A stretch of 64,000 nucleotides of DNA, from the NCBI RefSeq assembly GCF_017876595.1, contig NZ_JAGIOG010000001.1:3720001-3784000 (forward strand), read 5' to 3'. Below the pieces are notes generated by a model. It had not been told where the DNA came from. It saw nothing but the letters and a program-made list of their open reading frames with translations, and searched no databases. The position numbers and the translations under genes were made by a program. Positions 10,454 through 18,740 of this stretch are shown in pieces (within the stretch, counting starts at the first letter, position 1; every line of letters starts with the position of its first letter). This stretch comes from Aeromicrobium fastidiosum (lineage in GTDB: Bacteria > Actinomycetota > Actinomycetes > Propionibacteriales > Nocardioidaceae).

Positions 10454-11482
10454 TCACCGCTTGGCGTGTGACCACTCCAGCAGACGGTCGACGGGCCACG
10501 TCGTGACGATGCGGTCGGCCGGCACGCCCGCGGCGTCGGCGCGCTCGGCCCCGAGGTCGAGGAAGTCGAGCTGACCCGGGGCGTGCGCGTCGGTGTCGAT
10601 CGCGAACAGGCAGCCCGCGTCGAGCGCGAGCTGGATCAGCGGGTCGGGCGGGTCCTGCCGCTCGGGCCGCGAGTTGATCTCGACGGCGACGTCGAACTCG
10701 GCGCACGCCGCGAACACGGCCTTGGCGTTGAACTCCGACTGCGGACGCTTGCCGCGTCCGCCCTCCACGAGACGACCCGTGCAGTGACCGAGGACGTTGG
10801 TGTGCGGGTCGGCGACGGCCGTCATCATCCGGCGGGTCATGGCCGTGCGATCCATCCTCAGCTTGGAGTGCACGCTGGCCACGACGACGTCGAGACGGTC
10901 GAGCATCTCGTCGGTCTGGTCGAGGCTGCCGTCGTCGTGGATGTCGACCTCGATGCCGCTCAGCAGCCGGAAGTCGTCGTGCTCCGCGTCGACCTCGGCG
11001 ACGACGTCGAGCTGCTCGGCCAATCGCTCGGCGGTCAGCCCGTGCGCGATCGTCAGACGCGGCGAGTGGTCGGTCAGCACCTGGTACTCGCGTCCTCGCC
11101 ACCGGGCCACGCGCGCCATCTCGGCGATCGACGATCCGCCGTCGGACCAGTCGGAGTGGCTGTGCAGGTCGCCCCTCAGCCGGGCGCGGAGGTCGGCCCC
11201 GCCGGAGGCCAGCGGGGACGCTCCCTCGTCCCTCAGCTCGGCGAGGTAGTCGGGGACGACGCCGTCGACGACCTGGCGGATCACCCCGAACGTCCGGTCG
11301 CCGACGCCCTTGAGTCGCTTGAGCGCACCGTTGCGCGTCCGAGTGGCGATCTCGTCGTCGGACAGGTGCTCGATCGCGGCGGCCGCGTTGCGGAAGGCCT
11401 CGACCCGGTAGGACGACGAGCGTGACCGCTCGAGCCAGAACGCGATCTCCTTCAGAGCGTCGACGGCGCCGAGGTCCTCCAT
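10454..11482 (-). CDS. PHP-domain metal-dependent hydrolase with N-terminal HhH region
   Basis: A 342-residue protein. The N-terminal part, LEEIA-like helices then LKGVGDRTFGVIRQV (about 53-69), resembles the helix-hairpin-helix region of family X polymerases. From about residue 104 a PHP domain begins with DLHSHSDWSDGG and continues through LTDHSPRLTIAHGL, SGIEVDI, VVASVHSKL, LGHCTGRL, VEINSRPERQDPP and AIDTDAHAPGQ, which supply the expected metal ligands. It lacks a polymerase X catalytic domain, so a phosphoesterase role is likely. TAGGGT six bases upstream of ATG suggests its own leaderless promoter, although the pentapeptide gene ends only nine bases before it. Confidence 0.85.
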   Translation of the reverse strand: MEDLGAVDALKEIAFWLERSRSSSYRVEAFRNAAAAIEHLSDDEIATRTRNGALKRLKGVGDRTFGVIRQVVDGVVPDYLAELRDEGASPLASGGADLRARLRGDLHSHSDWSDGGSSIAEMARVARWRGREYQVLTDHSPRLTIAHGLTAERLAEQLDVVAEVDAEHDDFRLLSGIEVDIHDDGSLDQTDEMLDRLDVVVASVHSKLRMDRTAMTRRMMTAVADPHTNVLGHCTGRLVEGGRGKRPQSEFNAKAVFAACAEFDVAVEINSRPERQDPPDPLIQLALDAGCLFAIDTDAHAPGQLDFLDLGAERADAAGVPADRIVTTWPVDRLLEWSHAKR

Positions 11483-11488
11483 GCTTCG

Positions 11489-11494
11489 ACCCTA
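11489..11494 (-). promoter_or_regulatory. -10 box TAGGGT, internal leaderless promoter
   Basis: Minus-strand TAGGGT ends six bases from the PHP gene ATG and overlaps the last codons of the pentapeptide gene upstream. Confidence 0.5.
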
Positions 11495-12298
11495 CGGCGA
11501 CGCGACCCAGTGCGCCGGACGCCGCAGTGCCGGCGGTATGCGCGTCGCCGCATCGCCCTGCGCCGACGACACCTGCGTCTGGGTGAGGAAGAGGCAGTCC
11601 GTCAGGTCAGCACCATCGAGCCGGGCGTCACGCAGGTCGGCACCCAGCAGGTCGGACGACCTGAGGTCGGCGTCGCGCAGATCGGCGGCGATCAGCAACG
11701 CGCCACGGAAGTCCGCGCCGCGCAGCCGGGCACCCCGCCGCTTCGCACCGAGCATGGCCGCACCACGGTGGTCGGGGCCGTCGTGCGGTTCTCGAACCAG
11801 GGCACTGGCTTGCTGCAGCACCGGGGACACCCGATCGCGGTGCGCCGGCAGGTCGATCCCGTCGAGGACGTCGGCATCGGCCTGTGTCAGCTCGACGGTG
11901 CTCTCGCGGAGGCGTGCGATCTTGTCGCGCAGCGTCGCCGCCTCCGGCCGCGCGGCGGCCTCGGCGAGGTACCAGAGCATCTCGTGCAGCTGCCGCATGA
12001 TCGGCAGCGCAGCGAACATCGCCGCCGAGGTTTCGGGGGCCTCGCGCCAGCTCATGCCGCCGAAGGTCACCTGCGAGACCTGTTGACCGGCACCGAAGCA
12101 GTCGTACACGGTGCACCCGCGGTAGCCGACGTCGCGCAGCGTCGCGTGGATCGAGCAGCCGAAGCCGTCGTCGAGGTTGACGCAGGGCTCACCGGCGTCC
12201 TTGTCGACCGGGAAGTCGGCCGACCGCTCGAACGCGAGGGCGACGCAGCACAGCCCGAAGCAGCTGCCGCAGTCGGCGACGAGCTCGAGTCGATCCAC
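11492..12298 (-). CDS. Pentapeptide-repeat protein with cysteine-rich N-terminus
   Basis: A 268-residue protein in two parts. The N-terminal half carries a cysteine cluster (ADCGSCFGLCCV, EPCVNLDDGFGCSIH, RGCTVYDCFGAG) that looks able to bind a metal, reminiscent of YkgJ-type zinc/iron-binding segments. From about residue 178 a run of pentapeptide repeats (ALLIAADLRDADLRSSDLLG and neighbours) should form a short right-handed quadrilateral beta-helix. The GTG at 12298 follows TAGGCT by six bases. The start lies 25 bp from that of the divergent acylphosphatase. Function unknown. Confidence 0.8.
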   Translation of the reverse strand: MDRLELVADCGSCFGLCCVALAFERSADFPVDKDAGEPCVNLDDGFGCSIHATLRDVGYRGCTVYDCFGAGQQVSQVTFGGMSWREAPETSAAMFAALPIMRQLHEMLWYLAEAAARPEAATLRDKIARLRESTVELTQADADVLDGIDLPAHRDRVSPVLQQASALVREPHDGPDHRGAAMLGAKRRGARLRGADFRGALLIAADLRDADLRSSDLLGADLRDARLDGADLTDCLFLTQTQVSSAQGDAATRIPPALRRPAHWVASP

Positions 12299-12304
12299 CG
12301 GGCG

Positions 12305-12317
12305 AGCCTAATACGGT
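12305..12317. promoter_or_regulatory. Back-to-back leaderless bidirectional promoter
   Basis: Minus-strand TAGGCT (12305-12310) and plus-strand TACGGT (12312-12317) are one base apart. Each ends exactly six bases from its own start codon (GTG 12298 minus, ATG 12324 plus). The whole space between the two start codons is 25 bp, so both transcripts must begin at or next to their start codons. Confidence 0.7.
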
Positions 12318-12323
12318 GGTCCC

Positions 12324-12590
12324 ATGACTCGTCGTCACGTCTTCGTCCGCGGGACCGTGCAGGGCGTCTTCTTCCGCGCATCCTGCCAGCAGGAGGCGGC
12401 TCGCATCGGCGTCGCCGGCTGGGTCGCGAACCGTCCGGACGGATCCGTCGAGGCAGTGTTCGAGGGCGCGGACGAGGCGGTCAACCGCATGGTGTCGTGG
12501 TGCCGCTCGGGTCCTCCCCGAGCCGCTGTCGACGACGTCGAGGTGGTCGACGAGGAGCCTCGAGGCGACTCCGGCTTCGAGGTGCGCTGA
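12324..12590 (+). CDS. acyP: Acylphosphatase
   Basis: An 88-residue cytosolic enzyme that hydrolyses the carboxyl-phosphate bond of acyl phosphates. Both family signatures are present: VRGTVQGVFFRASCQQEA (residues 8-25, with the phosphate-binding arginine at about 18) and GWVANRPDGSVEAVFEG (about 31-47, catalytic asparagine in ANRPDG). Full length for the family. It starts without a Shine-Dalgarno site, six bases after TACGGT. Confidence 0.96.
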   Translation: MTRRHVFVRGTVQGVFFRASCQQEAARIGVAGWVANRPDGSVEAVFEGADEAVNRMVSWCRSGPPRAAVDDVEVVDEEPRGDSGFEVR

Positions 12591-12683
12591 TCACACCTGC
12601 CGACGGCGAGAAGCACTTTCCGCCGCCCTTGCAGGCAATTCGGGACCTTCGTCCCTTGGATGCGCCGCTACTCTTGGGTAGAG

Positions 12684-12699
12684 TCGAACATACGTTCTA
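12684..12699. promoter_or_regulatory. SOS box (LexA operator)
   Basis: TCGAACATACGTTCTA matches the actinobacterial SOS consensus TCGAAC-N4-GTTCGA at all but one position. It lies 23 bp before the ATG of the DUF222/HNH gene, so LexA should repress this gene and DNA damage should induce it. Confidence 0.8.
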
Positions 12700-12721
12700 G
12701 TCGTCTATCCGGGGTCCGCGC

Positions 12722-14017
12722 ATGTTGATCGAGCAGCTGTCCAGCCTGACCGATGAGGTCGCTGCGCTCGAACCGTGGACGTTGACCGGCGCGGAGGTGC
12801 GTGAGGTGATCGCTGCGGTGCAGACGACTCGCACCGCGTTGGACGCTGTCATGTCACGCCTGGCCGGGTGTGCCGATGACATGGGGTTGCCGAAGGACGA
12901 CGGTGCGTCGTCGACCACAGCGTGGTTGGCGAATTCGGCGAACATCACGAAGGGTGCTGCGTCCAAGCTGGTCGGGATGGCGAAGGTCACCGGCGAGCGT
13001 ACTGAGTCGACCCGTGCCGCGTGGGCGTCCGGTCAGCTCAGCACTGAGCAGGCCTCGATCATCATGAAAGCCATCGCCGCGTTGCCGGACTGGTGCGGCG
13101 ACGTCGAGCGTGGTGACGCCGAAGCCCACCTCATCGCGTTGGCCGCCGAGCATGACCTCGATGGGTTGCAGCGTCTGGCGAACCGGGTGCTCGAAGTCAT
13201 CGACCCCGACGGATTCGACGAACACCTCGGCGAACAACTCCGCGCGCAGGAAGAACGGGCCCGTGCCCGCACCAGGTTCCAGATGGGCCGGCGTGGTGAC
13301 GGCACCACCCACGGGTCCTTCGTCGTGCCCGACACCGACGCCGACACCCTCAGAGCAGCGATCGAAGGAATCATCGCCCCACGCCGCAACCAGTTGGCTG
13401 CCGAATCGTTCGGCATGGGAGCCGACGACTGGGCCGGCCTGCCCCGCGATCAGAAGATGGGCCACGCCTTCACCGAGCTCATCAACCACCTACCCACCGA
13501 CGCGCTACCTCTGGCCGGGGGTCTCGCGGCGACCGTCGCGGTGATGGTCGACGTCGACGACCTCCGCACAGGTCAAGGCACCGCGACCACCACCTCGGGC
13601 ACCACGATGTCCGCGACCAAAGCCCAGAGGCTGGCCTGCAACGCCAACCTCGTCGCGATGTACCTCGACAGCGACAAACGCGTCATCGATCTGGGCACCA
13701 CCCGCCGCCTCTACGACCGCCACCAACGACTCGTCCTGGCCACCCGCGACGGCGGCTGCGTCTTCCCCAAGTGCGACCGCCCACCGTCCTGGTGCGAAGC
13801 ACACCACCTGAACTTCTGGTCCGAGAACGGACCCACCGACCTCGACAACGCCGCCCTGCTCTGCCACTTTCATCACCACCTCGTGCATGAAGGCCAATGG
13901 TCCGCACACATGGGAGACGACGGCATCGTCGAACTCATCCCACCGGCCAACATCGACCCCGAGCAACGACCACAACGCCACTCACGCTTCGCATCACAGC
14001 AACCCCGCGCCGGATGA
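12722..14017 (+). CDS. DUF222 / HNH endonuclease domain protein (13E12 repeat family type)
   Basis: A 431-residue protein with an N-terminal DUF222 region (about 1-300) and a C-terminal HNH nuclease domain. The latter reads LATRDGGCVFPKCDRPPSWC, then EAHHL, then GPTDLDNAALLCHFHHHLVHEG; two Cys and the HH/N/H residues are all present, so the nuclease looks intact. Members occur in many copies in actinobacterial genomes and behave like repeated, possibly mobile, elements; their biological role is unsettled. Codon use is somewhat richer in A/T than neighbours (gcgttg, gacaacg runs). An SOS box upstream predicts damage induction. No inverted repeats or target duplications were seen at its ends. 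Confidence 0.92.
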   Translation: MLIEQLSSLTDEVAALEPWTLTGAEVREVIAAVQTTRTALDAVMSRLAGCADDMGLPKDDGASSTTAWLANSANITKGAASKLVGMAKVTGERTESTRAAWASGQLSTEQASIIMKAIAALPDWCGDVERGDAEAHLIALAAEHDLDGLQRLANRVLEVIDPDGFDEHLGEQLRAQEERARARTRFQMGRRGDGTTHGSFVVPDTDADTLRAAIEGIIAPRRNQLAAESFGMGADDWAGLPRDQKMGHAFTELINHLPTDALPLAGGLAATVAVMVDVDDLRTGQGTATTTSGTTMSATKAQRLACNANLVAMYLDSDKRVIDLGTTRRLYDRHQRLVLATRDGGCVFPKCDRPPSWCEAHHLNFWSENGPTDLDNAALLCHFHHHLVHEGQWSAHMGDDGIVELIPPANIDPEQRPQRHSRFASQQPRAG

Positions 14018-14027
14018 GAAACCGGGC

Positions 14028-14071
14028 CTGATCGCGCTGCCCACGCGCAGTGTGGGCCTTCAGGCGATCAG
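14028..14071. terminator. Bidirectional hairpin between convergent HNH and GNAT genes
   Basis: Outer arms CTGATCGC (14028-14035) and GCGATCAG (14064-14071) enclose inner arms GCCCAC (14039-14044) and GTGGGC (14052-14057). The structure follows the HNH stop by 11 bp and includes the GNAT stop codon. No U-tract is present. Confidence 0.5.
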
Positions 14072-14581
14072 CGAGTACATCCACATGTCGCGGCGTACAC
14101 CCGCCACGGTCTCCCACGACCTGAGCAGCCCCTCACGCTCGAAGCCAGCTCGCTCTGCCGTGCGGATCGACGCGACGTTCCGCGGCTCGACGTACAGCTC
14201 GAGCCGTGGGATCTCCAGCACACAGCTCGCCCACTGAGCGAGACCCGTCAGCGCCTGGGCCGCGTATCCGTGTCCACGGTGGTCTTGGCCCACCCAGTAC
14301 CCGAGCGAGGCACGTCCACGATCGACATTCCGCAGGTTCAGGCCGACGTAGCCGACAGCCACGTCGTCGCCGGCACGGGCGACGCAGTAGGCGTAGCTGC
14401 GGCCCGACGACAACCGTCCCTGCTGCCGTTCGATGTACTCGAGGGCTTCAGCGACGCCGGCCGTGCTCGGCACCGTGGTCGTGTCGGGGATCGAGGTCGT
14501 CGAGGCTGACTGCACCAGAGCGACGTCACCTCGCGTGAAGTCGCGCAGCACCAACTCGTCCAGCTCGATCACCGGCTGCAC
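14060..14581 (-). CDS. GNAT family N-acetyltransferase (RimJ/RimL type)
   Basis: A 173-residue acetyl-CoA dependent acetyltransferase. LRDFTRGDVALVQ opens the fold; ASLGYWVGQDHRGHGYAAQALTGL (about 92-115) is motif A with the acetyl-CoA pyrophosphate loop (QDHRGHG). LELYVEPRNVASIRTAERAGFEREGLLR (about 127-154) is the RimL/RimJ-type end motif. The substrate could be a protein N-terminus or a small amine; nothing local decides. GTG start at 14581, 12 bp after the era stop, so it may ride on the era operon transcript. Convergent with the HNH gene. Confidence 0.88.
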   Translation of the reverse strand: MQPVIELDELVLRDFTRGDVALVQSASTTSIPDTTTVPSTAGVAEALEYIERQQGRLSSGRSYAYCVARAGDDVAVGYVGLNLRNVDRGRASLGYWVGQDHRGHGYAAQALTGLAQWASCVLEIPRLELYVEPRNVASIRTAERAGFEREGLLRSWETVAGVRRDMWMYSLIA

Positions 14582-14593
14582 GCGAGGATCCCG

Positions 14594-15544
14594 TCAGAAA
14601 CCGAGCTTGCGCAGCTGCTTGGGGTCGCGCTGCCACTCCTTGGCGACCTTGACGTGCAGGTCGAGGAAGACTGGCGTGCCGAGGATGTTCTCGATCTGGG
14701 CGCGGGAGTCGCTGCCGATCTGGCGCAGCCGGGCACCCTGCTTGCCGATGATGATGCCCTTCTGGCTGTCGCGCTCGACGTAGACGTTGACGCGGACGTC
14801 GACCAGTGGCTTGTCGGCCGGCCGGTCGGGGCGCGGCACCATCTCGTCGACGACGACGGCGATCGAGTGCGGCATCTCGTCGCGCACGCCCTCGAGCGCC
14901 GCCTCCCGGATGATCTCGGCGATCAGCGTCTCCTCGGGCTCGTCGGTGAGCTGACCTTCGGGGTAGAGCGCGGGACCGTCGGGCAGCGTGCCGACCAGCA
15001 GATCGGCCAGCAGGTCGACCTGGTCGTCGGAGACGGCTGACACCGGGATGATCTCCTGGAACTGCAGGCCCAGATCGGCGCTGGCCTGCTGGATCGACAG
15101 CAGGTGGTCGCGCAGGCGATCGGGCTTGACGAGGTCGATCTTGGTCGAGATCGCGAAGATCGGCTTCTTGCGCCCCTGGCCCGACTTCTGCAGCTGGGCC
15201 AGCTCACGCATCAGGAACTTGTCGCCCTCGCCGACGCTCTCGTTGGCCGGCAGGCACATGCCGATCGTGTCGACCTCCGACCACGTCGACCGGACGAGCG
15301 CGTTGAGCCGCTCTCCGAGCAGCGTGTGCGGCTTGTGCAGGCCGGGCGTGTCGACCAGCACGAGCTGGGCGTCGGGTCGGTTGACCAGGCCGCGGATCGC
15401 GTGCCGCGTGGTCTGCGGCTTCGACGACGTGATCGCGATCTTGCCGCCCACCAGGGCGTTGGTGAGAGTCGACTTGCCGGCATTGGGCCGGCCCACGAAG
15501 CAGGCGAAGCCCGAGCGGTGCGCTGTCGTGCCCTCGCCGCTCAT
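14594..15544 (-). CDS. era: GTPase Era
   Basis: A 316-residue ribosome-assembly GTPase that binds the 3' end of 16S rRNA. GTPase motifs: GRPNAGKST (G1, about 18-26), T in G2 region KPQTTRHAI, DTPGLHKP (G3, about 60-67), STKID (G4) and SAVSD (G5). The C-terminal KH domain shows KGIIIGKQGARLRQIGSDSR, the RNA-binding loop. ATG at 15544 overlaps the upstream gene's stop as ATGA. It closes the hrcA-dnaJ-phoH-ybeY-corC-era core cluster. Confidence 0.97.
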   Translation of the reverse strand: MSGEGTTAHRSGFACFVGRPNAGKSTLTNALVGGKIAITSSKPQTTRHAIRGLVNRPDAQLVLVDTPGLHKPHTLLGERLNALVRSTWSEVDTIGMCLPANESVGEGDKFLMRELAQLQKSGQGRKKPIFAISTKIDLVKPDRLRDHLLSIQQASADLGLQFQEIIPVSAVSDDQVDLLADLLVGTLPDGPALYPEGQLTDEPEETLIAEIIREAALEGVRDEMPHSIAVVVDEMVPRPDRPADKPLVDVRVNVYVERDSQKGIIIGKQGARLRQIGSDSRAQIENILGTPVFLDLHVKVAKEWQRDPKQLRKLGF

Positions 15545-15879
15545 GTGGTCTTGACCTTCACGACCGCGCCCTGCGGATCGGCGAGGAACACGCTGATGCC
15601 GTGACCCGACACGTCGCGCACGGCCGTGCCGTTCACGACGGGCTCGGGCACCATCTCGCCCACGAGGGCGGCGGCCTCGATGCCGGTCGCACCCGACGAC
15701 ACCGCCATCGCGACCGCGAGGTCGAGAGCGTCGACGCGGATCGACGGCAGGGCGACGGTCGACGCGACGTACGTGCGACCGTCCTGGTCGCGCACCGCGG
15801 CTCCGTGCTCGGCCTGGGTGCGGGCGCGCGAGGCACGGGCCAGCGTCACGAGCTTGGCGTCCTCAGGACTGAGATCCAT
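15541..15879 (-). CDS. Cytidine deaminase-fold protein lacking the catalytic motif (Rv2365c-like position)
   Basis: A 112-residue protein between corC and era, the position of Mycobacterium tuberculosis Rv2365c. GRTYVASTVALPSIRVDALDLAVAMAVSSG (about 33-62) has the shape of the cytidine deaminase strand-helix core. Where an active deaminase has a C/H-A-E zinc and proton-shuttle motif this protein has VDALD, and no PCxxC pair follows. It is therefore probably a non-catalytic relative, perhaps structural or regulatory. ATG at 15879 overlaps corC by 17 bp, and its stop overlaps era as ATGA. Confidence 0.75.
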   Translation of the reverse strand: MDLSPEDAKLVTLARASRARTQAEHGAAVRDQDGRTYVASTVALPSIRVDALDLAVAMAVSSGATGIEAAALVGEMVPEPVVNGTAVRDVSGHGISVFLADPQGAVVKVKTT

Positions 15880-17200
15880 GGTCGGAACCCTTCTTTGGCG
15901 ATGGGGAGAGCGAACGTCGCTCGGGCTGGTGCTCGTCGTCGGGCGGTGCCAGTCGGCTGACCACGACGTGGCCGATCCGGTTGCGGCGACCGGACGGACC
16001 CTCGGCCTCGAAACGTAGTCCCTCGACCTCGACGACACTCCCCCGGATCGGCACCTTGCCCAGGTGCTTCGCCATCAGGCCGCCGACCGAGTCGACGTCC
16101 TCGTCCTCGATCGGGATGTCGAAGAGGTCCTCGAGGTCGTCGACCTCGAAGCGCGAGCTGACCCGCCACGAGCCGTCCGACAGCTCTTGGCTCGCATCGG
16201 GCTCGGTGTCGTACTCATCGGTGATCTCGCCGACGATCTCCTCGAGGATGTCCTCGATCGTGATCATGCCGGCGGTCCCGCCGAACTCGTCGACGACGAT
16301 CGCGACGTGCGTGCGCTGCGCCTGCATCTCCTTGAGGAGGTCGTCGGCCGGCTTGGTGTCGGGCACGAACAGGCACGGACGCGCGATCGACTCGATGCGT
16401 TCGGTCGTCTCGGCCGTGTGATTGTCGAAGACCCGCTTGGTGACGTCCTTGAGGTACGCCATGCCGACGACGTCGTCGAGGTTCTCACCGACCACCGGCA
16501 TGCGCGAGTAGCCGCTGCGCAGGGCCAGCGACATCGCCTGGCGCAGGGTCTTCTGCCGCTCGACGAACACCAGGTCGGTGCGCGGCACCATGACCTCGCG
16601 GACGATCGTGTCGCCCAGCTCGAAGACCGACTGCAGCATGCGGCCCTCGTCGGTCTCGATGATCGAGCTGGCGGCGGCCAGGTCGACCAGCTCACGCACC
16701 TCGACCTCGGACGCGAACGGTCCCTCGCGGAAGCCCTTGCCGGGGGTGACGGCGTTGCCCAGCAGGATCAGCAGCTGCGGGACGGGGCCGAGCAACCGGG
16801 TGATGGCGAGCACCGGGGCCGTGGACGCCAAGGCGATCGACTCGGCGTGCTGACGTCCCAGCGTGCGGGGTCCGACCCCGATCAGGACGAAGCTGACCAC
16901 GACCATGATCGCGACCGCGACGCCGAACCGCGGCCAGAGACCGTCGAGCTCGTCGGCCACGACCAGTGCGACCAGCACGATGCTGGCGGTCTCGGTGAGC
17001 ACCCGCATCAGCAGCACCGAGTTGAGGTAGGGCGCGGGGTCGTCGAGGATGCGCACGAGCCGGCCGGCGCCCGAGCGTCCCTCGTCGTCGAGCTCCTCGG
17101 CGCGGGCCTTGGAGAACGCCGAGATGGCCGCGTCGACGCTCGCGAGCATGCCTGCCACGACCGCGAGCACGACCGACAGCACGATCGGCAACCACGTCAT
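15863..17200 (-). CDS. Hemolysin C / CorC family membrane protein (DUF21-CBS-CorC_HlyC)
   Basis: A 445-residue membrane protein. A DUF21/CNNM transmembrane region with four hydrophobic segments occupies about 1-180. Paired CBS domains follow at about 200-330, with VMVPRTDLVFVERQKTLRQAM and HVAIVVDEFGGTAGMITIEDILEEIVGEI. A CorC_HlyC domain ends the protein (about 345-425). Relatives are linked to Mg2+ and Co2+ export or its regulation. It begins 10 bp after ybeY stop, with AGGGCG upstream of ATG, and overlaps the next gene. The tail after residue 425 is charged and poorly conserved. Confidence 0.93.
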   Translation of the reverse strand: MTWLPIVLSVVLAVVAGMLASVDAAISAFSKARAEELDDEGRSGAGRLVRILDDPAPYLNSVLLMRVLTETASIVLVALVVADELDGLWPRFGVAVAIMVVVSFVLIGVGPRTLGRQHAESIALASTAPVLAITRLLGPVPQLLILLGNAVTPGKGFREGPFASEVEVRELVDLAAASSIIETDEGRMLQSVFELGDTIVREVMVPRTDLVFVERQKTLRQAMSLALRSGYSRMPVVGENLDDVVGMAYLKDVTKRVFDNHTAETTERIESIARPCLFVPDTKPADDLLKEMQAQRTHVAIVVDEFGGTAGMITIEDILEEIVGEITDEYDTEPDASQELSDGSWRVSSRFEVDDLEDLFDIPIEDEDVDSVGGLMAKHLGKVPIRGSVVEVEGLRFEAEGPSGRRNRIGHVVVSRLAPPDDEHQPERRSLSPSPKKGSDHGSQS

Positions 17201-17210
17201 CGGATCGCCC

Positions 17211-17687
17211 TCACGCGTCTTCGGGGTCGACGCCGGCGGCGGCGCGCTGCCACTCGAGCAGCAGTCGACCCTGGATGCCGAACATCTCCTGGTGCTCCTC
17301 CGGCTCGGCGTGGTCGTAGCCGAGCAGGTGCAGGATGCCGTGGACCGTCAGCAGGTCGACCTCGTCCTGCATCGTGTGGCCGGCGGCCGGGGCCTGCTGG
17401 TCGGCGACCTGCGGGCACAGCGCGATGTCGCCGAGGTAGCCTTCGGGGCTCACCTCGGTGTCGGTGCCGGGCGTCAGCTCGTCCATCGGGAACGACAGCA
17501 CGTCGGTCGGGCCCTTCTTGCCCATCCACTGCTCGTTGAGCACCGCGATGGTCTCGGGGTCGACCAGTCGCAGGGTCAACTCGGTGGCGGGGTGCAGCCG
17601 CATGCGACGCATCGCGAAACGGCACAGCCGGGTGAGGCCGACGACGTCGACGTCGACCCCAGACTCATTGAGTACGTCGACGTTCAT
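17211..17687 (-). CDS. ybeY: Endoribonuclease YbeY (rRNA maturation)
   Basis: A 158-residue zinc-dependent single-strand endoribonuclease acting in 16S rRNA 3' processing and 70S quality control. The zinc motif HGILHLLGYDH is at about 115-125, and the conserved arginine region is LRLVDPETIAVLNEQWMGKKGPTDVLSFPMDE (about 31-62). ATG at 17687 was chosen; an in-frame GTG four codons upstream is possible. It overlaps the end of phoH by 23 bp, so translation is probably coupled. Confidence 0.95.
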   Translation of the reverse strand: MNVDVLNESGVDVDVVGLTRLCRFAMRRMRLHPATELTLRLVDPETIAVLNEQWMGKKGPTDVLSFPMDELTPGTDTEVSPEGYLGDIALCPQVADQQAPAAGHTMQDEVDLLTVHGILHLLGYDHAEPEEHQEMFGIQGRLLLEWQRAAAGVDPEDA

Positions 17688-18675
17688 GGGAGCCAGCACC
17701 TGCCTCGTGCGCCTCTGCCTCGAACTCGCCGTAGGCGGCGACGATCTGGCCGACCAGCTTGTGGCGGACGACGTCGGTGGCCGACAGGTGGGCGAAGTGG
17801 ATGTCGCCGACGTCGTCGAGGATGTCCTGGACGACCCGCAGACCGCTCTTGTTGCCGCTCGGCAGGTCGACCTGGGTCACGTCGCCCGTGACGACCATCT
17901 TGGAGCCGAAGCCCAGACGGGTCAGGAACATCTTCATCTGCTCGGGCGTCGTGTTCTGCGCCTCGTCGAGGATGATGAACGCGTCGTTGAGCGAGCGTCC
18001 GCGCATGTAGGCCAGCGGGGCCACCTCGATGACGCCACCGGTCAGCAGCTTGGGGATCGTCTCGGGGTCGACCATGTCGTGCAGCGCGTCGTACAGCGGC
18101 CGCAGGTACGGGTCGATCTTCTCGCTGAGCGAGCCGGGCAGGAAGCCGAGCCGCTCACCGGCCTCGACCGCGGGCCGCGTCAAGATGATGCGGTTGACCT
18201 GCTTGGCCTGCAGCGCCTGGACGGCCTTGGCCACGGCGAGGTAAGTCTTGCCGGTGCCGGCGGGCCCGATGCCGAAGACGATCGTGTGCTTGTCGATCGC
18301 GTCGACGTAGCGCTTCTGGTTGACCGTCTTGGGCCGGATCGTGCGACCGCGGTTGGACAGGATGTTGAGGCTCAGCACCTCGGCCGGCTTCTCGCGGGTC
18401 TCGGTGCGCAGCATCGACACACTGCGCTCGACGGTCTCGCGGCTCAGGTTCTGCCCCGTGCGCAGGATCGTCACGAGCTCGTCGAGCAGACGCTCCACGA
18501 GGGCGGCCTCTGAGGGCGGCCCGGTGACCGTGATGGTGTTGCCGCGCGCGTGGATGCGCGACGAGAAGGAGCCCTCGATCAGGCGGAGGAACTCGTCGGC
18601 CGGCCCCAGCAGGGCGACGGCCGGGACGCTCGACGGGATGGTGAACGTGTGCGCAGGTTGGATGTCGTCAGTCAT
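17665..18675 (-). CDS. phoH: PhoH-like ATPase
   Basis: A 336-residue cytosolic NTPase of the PhoH family, tied to RNA metabolism by its constant pairing with ybeY. Walker A is [19 protein letters not shown] (about 140-158), Walker B is [22 protein letters not shown] (about 235-256), and [15 protein letters not shown] is a conserved sensor. Residues 1-110 form the KH-like N-terminal part. TACGAT lies nine bases upstream of the ATG, so this gene may have its own promoter behind the HIT gene. Confidence 0.95.
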   Translation of the reverse strand: MTDDIQPAHTFTIPSSVPAVALLGPADEFLRLIEGSFSSRIHARGNTITVTGPPSEAALVERLLDELVTILRTGQNLSRETVERSVSMLRTETREKPAEVLSLNILSNRGRTIRPKTVNQKRYVDAIDKHTIVFGIGPAGTGKTYLAVAKAVQALQAKQVNRIILTRPAVEAGERLGFLPGSLSEKIDPYLRPLYDALHDMVDPETIPKLLTGGVIEVAPLAYMRGRSLNDAFIILDEAQNTTPEQMKMFLTRLGFGSKMVVTGDVTQVDLPSGNKSGLRVVQDILDDVGDIHFAHLSATDVVRHKLVGQIVAAYGEFEAEAHEAGAGSHERRRTQ

Positions 18676-18740
18676 GTGCTGTCAATCGTACGCAATCCCC
18701 GCGACAGCGTGCGAATCAGCGAGACGTCGAGAGCGGTGGC

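Noticed and set aside
12722-14017. Insertion sequence or prophage around the HNH gene
   Set aside because: No terminal inverted repeats, target duplication, integrase or phage genes in the flanks.
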